Shown: in pieces, positions 23,484 through 35,500 of the stretch
Position numbering within the stretch: the stretch's first letter is position 1
How the letters are laid out: every line of letters begins with the position of its first letter
Source: Plecoglossus altivelis
Taxonomy: Eukaryota > Chordata > Actinopteri > Osmeriformes > Plecoglossidae
Direction: 5' to 3'
Assembly (NCBI GenBank): GCA_036571765.1
Contig: BROE01000001.1
Coordinates: 3,292,457-3,356,456, forward strand
Length of the DNA: 64,000 nucleotides
Made by a program: the position numbers and the translations under genes
The notes under the pieces: generated by a model
Database searches by the model: none
What the model was told of the DNA's origin: nothing
The model's input: only the letters and a program-made list of their open reading frames with translations

Positions 23484-25326
23484 CTAGGACTTTTTTGGAC
23501 AGTGCAGGCTGAGTCTCCAGCAGTGACAGATGGTGTTGAAGAGGCGACAGCGACAGGAAGCACAGGGGTCACAGCAGGCAGTATGAGGGGAGCAGTTCTC
23601 TGTAACGCGAGCACAACGACGAACAGGTGGCGCTGGCTCCAGCTTCAGCTTCTGAGGAGAGATGGATAGAGGGAGGGTTAGAGGGACAGGGAGGAGAAAA
23701 AATAGAGGAAAAGGAGCAAGAAAAAGAGTGAGAGAAAAGGGAGCTAAAGAGATACAGTGTAGATCGATGACTGACTGACTGACTGACTGACTGACTGACT
23801 GACTGACTGACTGACTGACTGACTGACCGATGGACAGACGGACAGGCAAGGCTGGCTGGCTGGCACAAAGATAGAGCTGTTATCCGTGCCTAGTAAGGAA
23901 TTGCATTGGCCCAACACAAAAAGATTCTCACAAAATCCAACATCACTCTGAGGGAAATGCCACACCACAATGCACTACACGATGACCAGCTCAACACATT
24001 TTGTATACGGTAAATATATGGTTGGATTTGTAGTGACATGACAAATCCTAAATTATAAATAACCCTCTGGAAGAGCAGTCAACATGCTGTGCCAGATTTA
24101 ACAGACTAGGATCATTGATAAATAAAGAGTAACTTATTGGAACACAAAACTTACTGCAACTTGGTGGCCGTGACCAAGGAAAGTCTGCCTCCTAGCGAAG
24201 AGACGCCTGGACTTCCCTTGATTCCAAACTACAGATGCAAATATATATTAGGAAGTTCAATGTTTGAAGTCACTGAAGCTCTGGTAGGATATACTTTCAG
24301 ACAAGCTTTATTGACCAACAAGATTCAAAACGGAATTGACTCCTACAACAGCATTGCACAGACTATTTGGAGGATTTATGAGCAAACCTAAAAAAAATAT
24401 ACTGATCATCCTCATTTCGTACATACTGTTCCTATTCTTGAGGAAAAATATATTACATGAGACGCTAATAGGATTTCATAGCCTTCTATGCATTATCTGT
24501 GTCTAACATAAAACATAAATTGTTCCTGAAGGCTTTTCCATGCATGCATATTTAACTTTTAAATTATATGAGCTGGATAGGTGGATCAGATGTAAAGATT
24601 ATGTTTATCAAGTTATCCATATGACAAAATCACCAATGATAGAAATGATTAATATACTTATGACTATCGAACCTTTATGCTGATACTTAACTACGCGTAA
24701 AGAATTGTTTATCATATATTATGAATATGATATTAGACTTGATGGATGATTTGATACGGTGTAAGCGTTTACAAAGAATTATGTAAATATTTCAATCGGA
24801 GTCAATTTGATTAATGAGTTTTATTTACTCAAACGTTCGACTAAGGGACTTATATTTCAATGGTTGGACTCAATTGTTAGCAATTGTCCTAATAGTTGTA
24901 TCTTTTTCAGCTCTCAGCTAGTTTGAGACCATATATTGCGCCATAATCCTGATACTGCTATATGAAACAATTATTGGCCAGGGCAGGTAACCATCTGATC
25001 ATTTAATCTTCGACGATGATTTGTGACATACATTTAAAGGAGCTATATAAATGATATTGCGTAAAAGGCTAATATGTGACCGGTGCAGAAATTTTAAAGT
25101 AACTGTAGCAAATAAGGAGACCAAAGGCTTTCATTAAATATTTAAATGAGGATTGCATTTTTTTTTAATGAATCGCTAACAACTATTAGTCTAGAATGGA
25201 GACATTTCCCTCACCTGAATCATTCTCATGCTCCTTACTTCGAGTCTCCCGCTTCGTGTCCTCAGCCAAAACCAAAGGGATAGCCACAAACAGTAGACAA
25301 ATCCAGAGAAAGAATCTATCCATCAT
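23484..25326 (-). CDS. agrp2: Agouti-related protein 2 (melanocortin receptor antagonist, agouti family)
   Basis: Three exons (25215-25326, 24155-24228, 23484-23651) join in frame to 117 residues. The start MMDRFFLWICLLFVAIPLVLA is a clear secretory signal peptide, followed by a charged segment and a basic stretch (SRRLFARR) that could be a proprotein-convertase site. The last exon carries an agouti domain with ten cysteines in the family pattern (C-x6-C-x5-CC-x2-C-x2-C-x-C-x6-C-x-C-x6-C). The receptor-contact loop reads C-R-C-R-L-F-N, so the canonical Arg-Phe-Phe triplet is Arg-Leu-Phe. Agouti proteins are secreted antagonists of melanocortin receptors controlling pigmentation or feeding. 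The neighbour atp6v0d2 lies directly downstream on the same strand, as ATP6V0D1 does next to mammalian AGRP, which supports agrp2 (also called asip2b) over asip1. The small middle exon is the least certain part, although its frame and splice sites fit exactly. Confidence 0.85.
23768..23826. repeat. agrp2: (GACT)n tetranucleotide repeat in agrp2 intron 2
   Basis: About 15 perfect GACT units, roughly 115 bp upstream (gene sense) of the agouti-domain exon. On the coding strand it reads (AGTC)n and so offers many CAG trinucleotides just before the true acceptor. Confidence 0.95.
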
Positions 25327-28300
25327 CGGTCACGTTGACGACAAGCTTTCGGTGAGACAATTGACGAGTTGCCCTACTCTTGCTCGCCCCACAAAATAAG
25401 TACTTTCCTTGGATTCCGTAAAACCAATCAATCCTGCTGCTCCGATGCTATTTATGATGCGAGTTGGGGAGGGGGGCAAAGGGGTGAGTGGAAGGGGTAC
25501 AATATGGTTACTCCACGCCCACACTTTGAAAGAGGCTTTCAAGATAAAAAATGTAAATGCTGTGTGTGCATGCCATGTAGAAACATAATTGACAAGCTAG
25601 TCCCACCGCAAAAGGTGTGCGTTTTAAACCCCCGTTGCTGACATCTTAGGTTCCAAACTAATGTAAATGCATGTCACAGTCATGCTTCAGTGAAAACCAT
25701 CACAAAATGTCCTCACTGTTTTGTAGAGGTTTTAGAAGCAAAGTACTCAGTGTTCTGTTATTAGGGTACAGTTTGCAACACCTCGTGCGGCTGGCTAAGG
25801 TGGATATGAGTGATACCCACTTTGTAGGAGATTTAGTGCTGCTAACATGGACAGTTTAGACACGACTCCAACTCTTGAACTTGAAGTGGTGTCCAACCTT
25901 CTGCACTGAAATATGCTCTGCCTGCTGTAAAGCTCTAACACTGACATGCATGAGGCAGACCACTACCTGTGGGGAGCCATCTAATAGATTTGAGAGAAAT
26001 CTATCATTTATCTAGGCAGCCCTTATGTACACAATTTGGGAGTTGTAATAAATTTCCCGAGTCCATTTAATGTATATCAACAGCAGGGGGTTGAGTCTGG
26101 CCAAGCATCAAACGAGATATACTTAAGCGGTGTACTAAACCTGTGCTCTCATGTCCCCGTTTTCAATTTCGAAATGTGGAACTGTTAAACTCTCAGTATT
26201 TGGCTTGCTAGAGAGACTGGCTGCACGTTTTGTTGTCCTCAGCAAGAGGAATCGGCATTGTCGATGTGGATTTAAGTGAAACAGACTGAGCTCAAATCAA
26301 CAGGTGCTGTCATCACAGATCAGATGTGCAGTAACAACATCCCTCAACAGCAAGCCCTAACAAGCCAGCTATAAAGCTAACTGCATACCTGCAAATATAT
26401 ATCCTGAATAGTTCTAAAAGCCTCAAACTAAACACCAGTATGCAGAAGAGAGGAATGGTCTCATTAAACAAACAGCTGAAGACTGGGAAGTTGCTTTCCT
26501 TTCCCGAGCCTCTGTTGCCTTGTTACTGAAATGTTCAATTCACAACTTGGTTACGCCCATGGCCGACACTTGAACAAATTATGCAAGAAGACATTGTCTT
26601 TCCTGGGATAATGAACTTGGCCACCTGCATGTCTCCCAAGTTGTTAGCAGGGCCCCCCTAAGAGGCTCCATTAACGTGCCTTGTCGCTTGTTGTTCCCTT
26701 CAAGAAGGCTTTTCATTTTGAAGGATGTTTAAAGGATTTGTTCCCAACCCCCATCCTCGCCCGTAACCCCACATTGGAATGACAAAAACGTCATGTAGTA
26801 ACCGGTCGCAAATGAGCTCAATATCATTTTAATCAAGCCAACCTGTCACTGGTATTTTCAGGATTGTCAGGCTCACTTGCCCAAGGTATTTTTCTAACGA
26901 TTTAATGTCTCTTTCAGCTGTTTCCTTTATGATGTCGGAGGAAATGATACAGTCCTTGTCTCTCTGAGCATCTTGTACTTCTTGTAAATTCAGCACGACA
27001 CTTAAAAAAACCCCATAAAGTCTTGAGAACCCTATTGTAGGTATTGGGTTCACTTGGTTTCTCTCTAACCTCAAGTTGGCTGGAGTAAGTTATTAACCTT
27101 TTAATTTGTTGTTTTAAGGAATGCCTGGCCCAGTGATGGATTGTACGCTTCAAACATTTTCTCCTGTTTATCTGGGGTGGATTTAGGCTAACTAGGCACA
27201 AGGGCCTCCAGGAGCCAAAAGCCTCACCCACACCTCTGTTGCCTCTTGAAACCTTGTCAAGTTTCTTAAATCCCATTGGTTGATAGCACGAACTCTCAGC
27301 CAATCTGTGCTTGTGTGAGAGTTGTACTGCTGTACTGCTGTACTACTGCTGTTGAACTGATTGCCTCTTCAGTTTGATGATTAAACTTGGGTGAAGTTCT
27401 GAAGAACGTTGATCCTAAAAAGACTTGGTCTGCCAATAACTGATCAGGTTCTGAGAAAGTTCAGCCATTTCTGTCTTTAGCTGAATGTTCCTCTTTTCCA
27501 GATCTTCCTGGTACTGGTTGCATTAAAGCAATCAATAAATCACAACCAAATACCACTGACAATTATGGTAGGCTTGATTAGACCGAATTCAAGAACCAAA
27601 ATATCCAGCAAGGTCAAGCCATCAGTTAGCTGTTCACATGGGAACGTCTGTATTTTTGATTTAAGAATCACTCCTCTGCCCCACAGCTTTCTCCTAGAGA
27701 TTTCCAACCTTTCGTGAGAAACGGTGCACCAGCTTGCACTTCATCAACACATGGGTCTTCTCACTCTTGACGAGAGAAAATAACATACTGCTTGGACACT
27801 GTGTTACTTTGAAACGAGCCTATGAAAGGAGGTCAGGCACATTCCGATTTAAAATGAAACAGAGGCACCCTGAGGAGTTTGGGAATTAATGTCTCCCGTC
27901 AAAGTGAACACACTGTCGTTTTTTTGTGTGTTCACAAACGCACATCTTGGGAGCAGTTGTTTGGCAGTAACTTTCACACTCTGGTGAGAAAAAAACGATC
28001 CTGACCACAGTTTAAGTTTGTATTTACATGTGAGCGTTTCCCTGTGCTCTCTGTTTCTCAGTTGCCTATCATCGCCTTCCCTTTGGACTAACAGAGTTCA
28101 CTTCTCAAACCCATGCAGAGTCTGCAATGTAAAGCATATGGAGTTTGAGATATTTACTTAGTATAAGGAAATGATCAGCAAGGTTCTCTATTGCACTTGG
28201 CCTCGTTTCTTTTCTGAAAACAGGAAATTGCCTGATATCTTTTTTATATCATAGATTTGGTTATGCCGAGCATTGTGCATGTGAAGCTTCTCACAACCAA

Positions 28301-29265
28301 AAGAAAACACATTTACAGAAAACTGAGATGTATGACGAAAGGGCAGGAAATGCCCCTTATAGATTTTAGAACCCCCAGTTTTACTCCTCTTCCTGATGAC
28401 TCCCCAAGTCAAGAAAGAGAATAACCAACAGGGTACGGCAGCAGATGCTACAAAGATGAAGTATGGGATGGTCACAATAGGCAGACGCGCACGAGATCAA
28501 GCAGAGCCGAACTGACAAAACAGCCCAGGTAGATGTAGTAAAAACAGACCGAGGCCAAACCGAGGACGTTAGCTCCAGAAGATTTTGGAATGTGGAATGT
28601 AGAACGGTGTAACACAGCTCATCTTGGCAGGGCTCTGATGTGTGAAAAGCAGTTTAGAAGGTGTTGAGAACAGGGAACAGAACCTCGTGTTCCCACTGGT
28701 TTTTATCGCAGGCTGACACAAGAACAAACGGGCTTGTATTGCCTCTTTGTGGCCAAATGAGGGAATGACGTGTTGAGTGCCTCTAAAGTTCTTTAAATTG
28801 TGATGTGTGTTGCATGCATGTGCTTGGGCCAAAAAGGTTACATTGGGGGCTTCATTGCATGTACTGTTGCATATAAAGAAAATGGAGCAAGAAAAATCCA
28901 ACAAATAAACAAATATACATTTTAATACTAAATACTATATAGTTTTTTTTTTTACAATGATGATTTGGAATCGCAAACAGCAAGAACGAGCAGCAGTAAA
29001 GTAGATCAATCAGTCAAGTAAATGAGCACGTTGAAGAAATTGAACGAAGCTTGAATTCCTGTTCTTCAAAAGTTCAAGAGGGTCCAGGGCAGCCATTGAC
29101 AACTGGAGAACACCACTGAACCCCATGACCTTTGACCGTCCGCTGGTCATCGCAGCTGAAGAAATAGGTTCAAGGTCAACGATGCAATTACAGGATGAGG
29201 AAGAACCTTCCATTGACTTTCACGTTTTTCATGGTCAGTTTAATGAAGCACCAGACTAAAATACA
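25327..29265. other. Intergenic interval between snx16 and agrp2
   Basis: About 3.9 kb without a recognisable exon. It should include the snx16 3' UTR (a minus-strand ATTAAA lies at 28921-28926) and the agrp2 promoter. Open frames here are short and show no protein similarity I recognise. A small imperfect 'tgtactgc' repeat occurs near 27320-27350. Confidence 0.5.
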
Positions 29266-30166
29266 CTAAGAGTACCTTTCTGCCCGTGTTGTTTCTGGCC
29301 GAGCCTCAAATTCGGTTGCTGTTCTGTCGGTGTGTCTATGTCCATCTGTACTGGAACTGCTTTCAGCACTCTTCACACTGCTCTCTGTTAATAGCCTGCA
29401 TGGGCTCTCAGGGCTCTCTACGTGTGGGACGTCATCACTGAGACAAAGAGCAACATCAACAAAACAGTAAATCTAGTGAGCTGAATTCTCATAGGTAAAA
29501 TCACTAAACCTTGTTGACTTGGCACACGTAGATGTACTTCCTCATTCCCCGCTCCTTTATGAACATGGACAGGAGCCATCCGACGGCTTTCTCCTCACCT
29601 CACCCGCTGCTCCAGGAGTGCTATGGACACCTCCTTCTTCTCCAGAGCTCTCCTGAGAGAGTCAATCTCCTTCTGTTTCTCCTGGAGCTCCTTCTGCAAC
29701 CGGTGGTTGGTCTCCTCCAGGGTTTCGCAGAACGCCTGCAAGCAGGGAGACAACAATCATCAACACAGGCTGTAGGAACTCTTATTTGTTTTGTTGATAC
29801 ACAACAATTCCCCCACTGTAAAGTATTGGAATCAATTTCTGCAACATGGATTATTGGTAATCTTGCAATTTCCGGAGTTTAACAGGACTCTATGTGTAGA
29901 TGGTTACCTGGGCTCTGTTCTGAAAGGCTGCTCCATATTGCACAAGAGAGAAGATTTAAGTTGGGTGTTTGTGGAACTTACCCGGCTCTCCTCTAGGCTG
30001 TCGAAAGGACCTGGAGGATCATCCAAGCAAAGAAACTGTCTGACCACTGCACTGTTTGTGAAGGATGAGAAGTCAGATTACTTAACGGCGCCAGTTTGCC
30101 TGCCTACTAACAGGCATGCCCGCGCGCACAGGCAGGCACGCACGCGCGCGCACGCACACACGCACG

Positions 30167-30197
<31 letters not shown>

Positions 30198-31555
30198 TCT
30201 CTCTTCGCTCTCTCTCTCTGTCTCTCTCTCTGTCTCTCTCTCTGTCTCTCTCTCTGTCTCTCTCTCTGTCTCTCTCTCTGTCTCTCTCTGTGTCTCTCTC
30301 TCTGTCTCTCTCTCTCTCTGTCTCTCTCTCTGTCTCTCTCTGTGTCTCTCTCTCTGTGTCTCTCTCTCACACACCCTGTAGGTACCTGTTAATAATGTCT
30401 TTGTGCGCTATCAGGTTCTGTAGAAAGGTCTGCAGGCCGATCTGCCTCTCTTCTAGAAACTCCATGTCATAGTTATCCTTAAACCAGCGTTTGGGTGGCA
30501 GGGACAACCTGAACCTTGGAAACAACTCTTTGAGCTGCACACACACAGAGGATTAGTAGCAAATCCCCAACAAAACAACTCAGTTGGACAAAAAAAACAA
30601 CCTCTATCTCACCTTATCATTGAGCCGAGAGAAGTCTGTATATCTTCTGAAGATCACCCAGCTATCTTCTTGATTCTTCCTCACCAGGATCTTATAGACC
30701 TGCAAGAAAATCCATTCACAAACACAGCCACCCACACATTAACAGTCATTGTGTGTGTACGTGTCAAATGTTTGGCTTGCTTGGGAGGAGTGAGTAAGAC
30801 AGTGGAGCAGCTGCCACTGCTAGGAGAAGGACACCCTGAAGACTTGTGACTGTGAATCACTCTATTCTAGTGTCGCATACATGCTCATCTGGGACATTAG
30901 TTTAACTCTTTAGAAAAGGGAGCCTCCAGCCATTCAACACATCACACAATACAAAATGCAACTTAATACTATGCAGCCATGTGTCATTCATGTTCGCCCA
31001 CATGATCTGCGTAGCAAATACAGCAACTTAAAAAACAGTCTAATTTCCTCAATAAAGAACTAACCTTGTAGTATATTAAATTCAGCGAGCTAAGCTACGT
31101 TGAAACAAAGACATCTTCTCATCAGTCTTAAATGTTCTCAAATAACTCCTATTTGGTATTGGGTCATATGAACCTGGATGTGTTGGAGAATCTTCACCCT
31201 CTTCAGTCCTCTGCTAAAACCTCACCGTGAACTTGGCCCTCTCCTCCATGATCTCATACCCCAGCAGAGTGGGAGTGCTCGGCCGTTCTTCCCAGTCATC
31301 TCTGGAGGTCCCGTCTTCCTGGCCACATCTCTGCTTCCCTCTGCTGGGTCGACCATGTGCCTCTGTTTGGGGAAGACTAGGACAGGGTAATGTAGCGCCT
31401 AAACATCCTGTAGATCTCTCCCATGCAGTCTTTTCCGTGGGGGAGCTGTCACATGGGCTTCCCAAGGGTGAAGTCCTCTTGGGCCAGGAACTGCAGGTAA
31501 CTGGTTGAGTCTGTTGTTGCATTGGGACTGGCACGGGTACAAAGGGAGTGGCCAT
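29266..31555 (-). CDS. snx16: Sorting nexin-16
   Basis: SNX16 is an endosomal PX-domain protein that binds phosphatidylinositol 3-phosphate and acts in early-to-late endosome traffic. Six minus-strand exons (31226-31555, 30613-30699, 30386-30534, 29982-30051, 29599-29735, 29266-29437) give 314 residues; human SNX16 is 344. The start MATPFVPVPVPM matches the family start and a variable Ser/Pro-rich N-terminus follows. The PX domain runs from about 'TPTLLGYEIMEERAKFT' through RRYTDFSRLNDK and LPPKRWFKDNYD to REFLCLDDP-like VRQFLCLDDP. A coiled coil follows (AFCETLEETNHRLQKELQEK). The fifth exon has two overlapping donors 5 bp apart (GTGAGGTGAGG); only the outer one keeps the last exon in frame. 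The C-terminal tail is shorter and less conserved than in mammals. Confidence 0.93.
30116..30371. repeat. snx16: Compound simple repeat: (CG/CA)n then (CTCTCTCTCTGT)n
   Basis: An alternating CG/CA tract (30119-30195) runs into about 175 bp of CT units punctuated by GT every 10-14 bases. It lies in an snx16 intron, starting about 15 bp after the donor of the exon 30386-30534 (gene sense), and reads as a purine (GA) tract on the coding strand. Confidence 0.95.
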
Positions 31556-32597
31556 CCTCTGTTATCTTTCTCCTATTTTAAGATAAGTTAAAAATCGACC
31601 ATTAGAAATTGATTCACTTTTATCTATACCTTGGTTGAGATTAGATCATTGTGATGTCGCGTACCTGTTCTCCAGGAACTTCAAGATTGTACGAGCCGAA
31701 GCTGCTGTTGTATCCTGCTCCCGGTGGTTACTGTTCCGTAGGAAACAGTTGAAAAAACTGCTAGCGACAACCTTCAGCCCATGTGACGACAGTATATGTG
31801 CAGCACTTCTGCGGTTCTGGGAAGATATTAGAGCAACCAATTGTAAACAACATCATGTGCTCCGCTCGGCATGGTATCGATGTCACAACTTGGATATTTG
31901 TGACACTATGCTATTTCTACTGCTGCTTTACAACGTATATTAAAACGGTAGCTAAAGCAGTAAAACTTTCATTCGTCATCGTGTAGTTTAAAAAACAGAC
32001 AGTTCGACGTTTGTTTAGTCAGGTCTAGCAGCTGCTTTTCAGGGCGTGCAGATGATTTAGAGAAGTAGATTCGACTGTCAATCTGCAGACGGAAGTTTGT
32101 TGTAGCTAGCTATCGGCACTATCCCAGACAACGAGGATTCAGCTAGATGTTCTGGTTTGTGTTTGTCTTTTCAGGTCTAATAATGCTATTTTTTCAAATA
32201 TGGCAAATGGGTTATGGTCAACAAGTTAGTTAGCCGCTGGCCTATAACTGTTAGCTAGTTATCATTGCAAGAGAAATTCAGCCACTCAACATTTAGCTTC
32301 TACAGTAACGTTATCAGTGTAGTGCATAATGCATGTACATTCTATACCAAACATATGGTTGATATAATGTTATTGAGCCTACTGATCTACCACCGAATGC
32401 ATGGTTGCCTGTTGGCGTGATAAACATGAGCAGACTATTTGTAGGCCATTTTCATTCCTATTCTTTGTGATGGTTCAATGTGTTCCTTTCTCTGCACACT
32501 GCTCTAGGGTCAGACCATGTGCCTCCTTGGACAAACCCGTGGCATGAAGCTGTAAAGTGAGGAGGGGGAAAGTACCCCTGTCTGCTACACAACCACA
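31556..32597. promoter_or_regulatory. Divergent promoter interval of snx16 and ipp
   Basis: The start codons of snx16 (minus) and ipp (plus) are 1.04 kb apart and no other gene lies between, so the two probably share a bidirectional promoter. A minus-strand donor (GAACAG/GTACGC near 31666) marks a likely non-coding first exon of snx16. A plus-strand acceptor (CTCTAG near 32507) begins the ipp leader exon. No TATA box is evident; the promoter call is inferred from position. Confidence 0.55.
32517..32555 (+). CDS. Upstream ORF (12 codons) in the ipp leader
   Basis: An ATG at 32517 opens a 12-codon frame ending TAA at 32553-32555, 43 bp before the ipp start and in the same inferred leader exon. 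It could reduce ipp translation. The real transcription start is unknown, so its presence in the mRNA is inferred. Confidence 0.35.
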   Translation: MCLLGQTRGMKL

Positions 32598-35500
32598 ATG
32601 TCCTCTCTGAGTCCTCCTCGATTACCCCTCGCCTATGCCTCCGTGTCAGAAAGCGGTGGCGGCGGTAACGTTGCTTCTGCTGTTGCAGTTCAGGCTGCAG
32701 AGCAGACCCTTTTGGGCTCAGACTGCTACGCCCGGCTCATCTTGGCCCAGATGAACAAGATGCGCCTGCGCGCCGACTTCTGCGACGTGGGACTGCGGGT
32801 GGGTGGACGCGTGTTCCGCGTGCACAGGCTGGTCCTGGCGGCCAGCAGCCCTTACTTCACCGCCTTGTTCTCCGGGAGGATGAGCGAGGCTGACAAGGAA
32901 GAGGTGCAGATCCTGGGAGTGGAGGCCAAGGTCTTTGAAGTCCTGGTGGAATTCATCTACACAGGTGCCGTCCTCTCGAGCGCTTCACCTTTCTTTGGTT
33001 CCTCAGTGGGGTTGAGCGTTGGGTTGAGTCTTGCACTGCTGAACACCCCCGATTTCCTTCAGGTATGATCAACGTGTCGGTGGAGAACGTTCAGGAATTG
33101 ATCGTGGCAGCTGACATGCTGCAGCTATCTGAGGTGGTGTCTATCTGTGGAGAGTTCCTTAAGGGACACCTTGACCCCTGCAACTGTGTGGGCATCTACC
33201 AGTTCCTGGAGCAGATAGCGTGTGTGGACATGCTGGAGTTCACTGAGGACTACATCCATGTTCACTTCCTGGAGGTGCCAGCCTTTTCCTCTCTCTGCCT
33301 CTTCTGTTCCCCTTATTCTCTCCTCACTCATCCGTCGGTAGATCCGTGTTTCTTTTTGTTCCATCTCTGCTCTCTCATTCTGTTTTTTTTTTGTGTGTGT
33401 ACGATGAAAAATTAGATGTAATGTGAACATCCAAACAACCCCTGCTAGGTGTGCGTGTCGGACGAGTTCTGGGGCTTGTCCAAGGACCAGCTGGTGAAGC
33501 TGCTACGCAGCGAGGAGCTGAGGATCGAGGATGAGTACCAGGTGTTCACCGCTGCCATGGACTGGGTCCTCCAGGATGTGGCCCGGAGGAAGAAGTACGT
33601 GGTGGAGGTCCTGGATCCAGTCCGCTTCCCTCTGCTATCCCCACAGAGGCTCTTCAAATACATCGAAGGTGAGCAGCGGCAGCCGTTGTCTTGGTGATAA
33701 CAGTCATTTTGGTGTTTTACATTTTGGCTTGTGCATTTTTGCATACTGATCCTTGACCGTCTCACCCAAGGCATTTCCGACTTCAGCCTTCGGGTGGCAC
33801 TGCAGACTCTGCTGAGGGAATACACTGAAGTCAGCAAGTCTCCCAAGGAGAATAAGATGTACAGTCTGTTACAGCCAGCCAAGATGAGGCCTAGGAGGAA
33901 GGCCAGGAAATATCTTTATGCCATTGGTAGAATAATTTTTTTCTTTTTACACAGTATATTACACCACTGCTTATGATTCCCCTCCCCCTCGCAAATGATT
34001 TGAATTGCACCAATCCTGAGGTCTCCAGACAGCACTGTCTCAGTCCTGAGTAGGTGTCATGTCCCTAACACCGGTGCCCTCTTGTCCCAGGAGGCTACAC
34101 TCGGCTGCAGGGCGGCCGCTGGAGTGACAGCCGGGCCCTGAGCTGTGTGGAGCGCTTCGACTCCTTCAGTCTGTACTGGACCACCGTGTCCTCCCTGCAC
34201 CAGGCTCGCAGCGGGCTAGGCGTGGCCGTGCTGGAGGGCATGATCTACGTTGTGGGAGGTGAGCCGTGCGTTACGGCCAACGTTTCCCAAGCAACACAGG
34301 AGGCTTGAAATGAGATAGTGTAATGCTGTGTTCTGTTCCATTGGTGACAAATTCATGTCCTTCAGGTGAGAAGGACTCCATGATCTTTGACTGCACGGAG
34401 AGGTACGACCCAGTGACCAAGCAGTGGGCGGCTGTGGCCTCTCTCAACTTCCCTCGCTGTGGAGTGGGGGTGTGTCCCTGTCACGGGGCACTCTACGCCC
34501 TGGGTGAGCCCCTCTTCCCTGCTGAAGGCTGCAGTCACACAGTTAAAACCTCATGCTCTTCTCATGTAGCTCTCCTTATTTGCAGTAAAACATAAACCGC
34601 TATCATTTGTTAACCTGTACGTTGATAGCCATGTTTTAAACAGAACAATTGAGTTGAAAACCCTGGTTTTCCAATGTAAATGGGTCGGCCTGTGCCGGGG
34701 CCCCGGGGGTCTCTGCAGGTGGCTGGGTCGGGTCAGAGATCGGGAAGACGATGGAGCGCTATGACCCAGCAGAGAACAAGTGGGAGATCATCGGAAACAT
34801 GGCCGTTCCCCGCTACTATTTCGGCTGCTGCGAGTTACAGGGTTAGTTTCGCCTCCATGGAAGTGGCTGTGCTGCCTAACCAGCTCTATCTACATCTACA
34901 TGCATGCCTGCACCTCTTGATCCACCGGGGGAAATGATATGAGGTGAAAGGGCCCGCTGTGTGGAGCTAACCCAACTGTGACCGCCCTGCAGGATTCATC
35001 TACGTGATCGGAGGGATCAGCGACGAGGGGGTGGAGCTGCGCTCGGCGGAGGTGTTCGACCCCATCTCCAACCGCTGGAGCGCGCTGCCTGTCATGGTAA
35101 CGCGGCGGGCCTACGTGGGTGTGGCTTGCCTCAACAACTGCATCTACGCTGTGGGAGGCTGGAACGAGGCGCTGGGGTCGCTGGAGACGGTGGAAAAATA
35201 CTGCCCAGAGGAGGTGAGGAAGCTGGGCAGAGGTAGTGGCACCAGTTCAATGGGTCCATCTTGTTTAGTAGCCATTTAGATGAGGGCCTTTTTTTACAGT
35301 TTAAAGTCTGAATATAAATTTATAGTATGCCAGCAGGGTGCCACAAAAAAAACTTTTTGGAAATGGGTTTGAAATGGGTTTTTCTTCTCAGACATTTCTC
35401 TTCTGTCTGTGTCTCTTTTCACAGGAGAAGTGGGTTGAGGTGGCCCCCATGGCAGTGGCACGGGCAGGCGTGTCTGTGTCAGCCGTCAACGGTCTGCTCT

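Noticed and set aside
23484..23968. Minus-strand frames with Ser-Val-Ser-Gln repeats
   Set aside because: Translation of the (GACT)n repeat; only the agouti exon 23484-23651 within the first of these is real.
28188..28475. 95-codon minus-strand frame with a hydrophobic start
   Set aside because: Isolated in the snx16-agrp2 interval, no homologous family recognised; likely 3' UTR or intergenic sequence.
29791..30381. 196-codon plus-strand open frame and its minus-strand counterparts
   Set aside because: Made of simple-sequence translation (Ser-Leu, Thr-His, Arg-Glu repeats) over a CT/CA microsatellite in an snx16 intron; not a gene.
31635..31943. 102-codon plus-strand frame
   Set aside because: Lies in the snx16/ipp promoter interval, overlaps the snx16 leader antisense and has no recognisable similarity.
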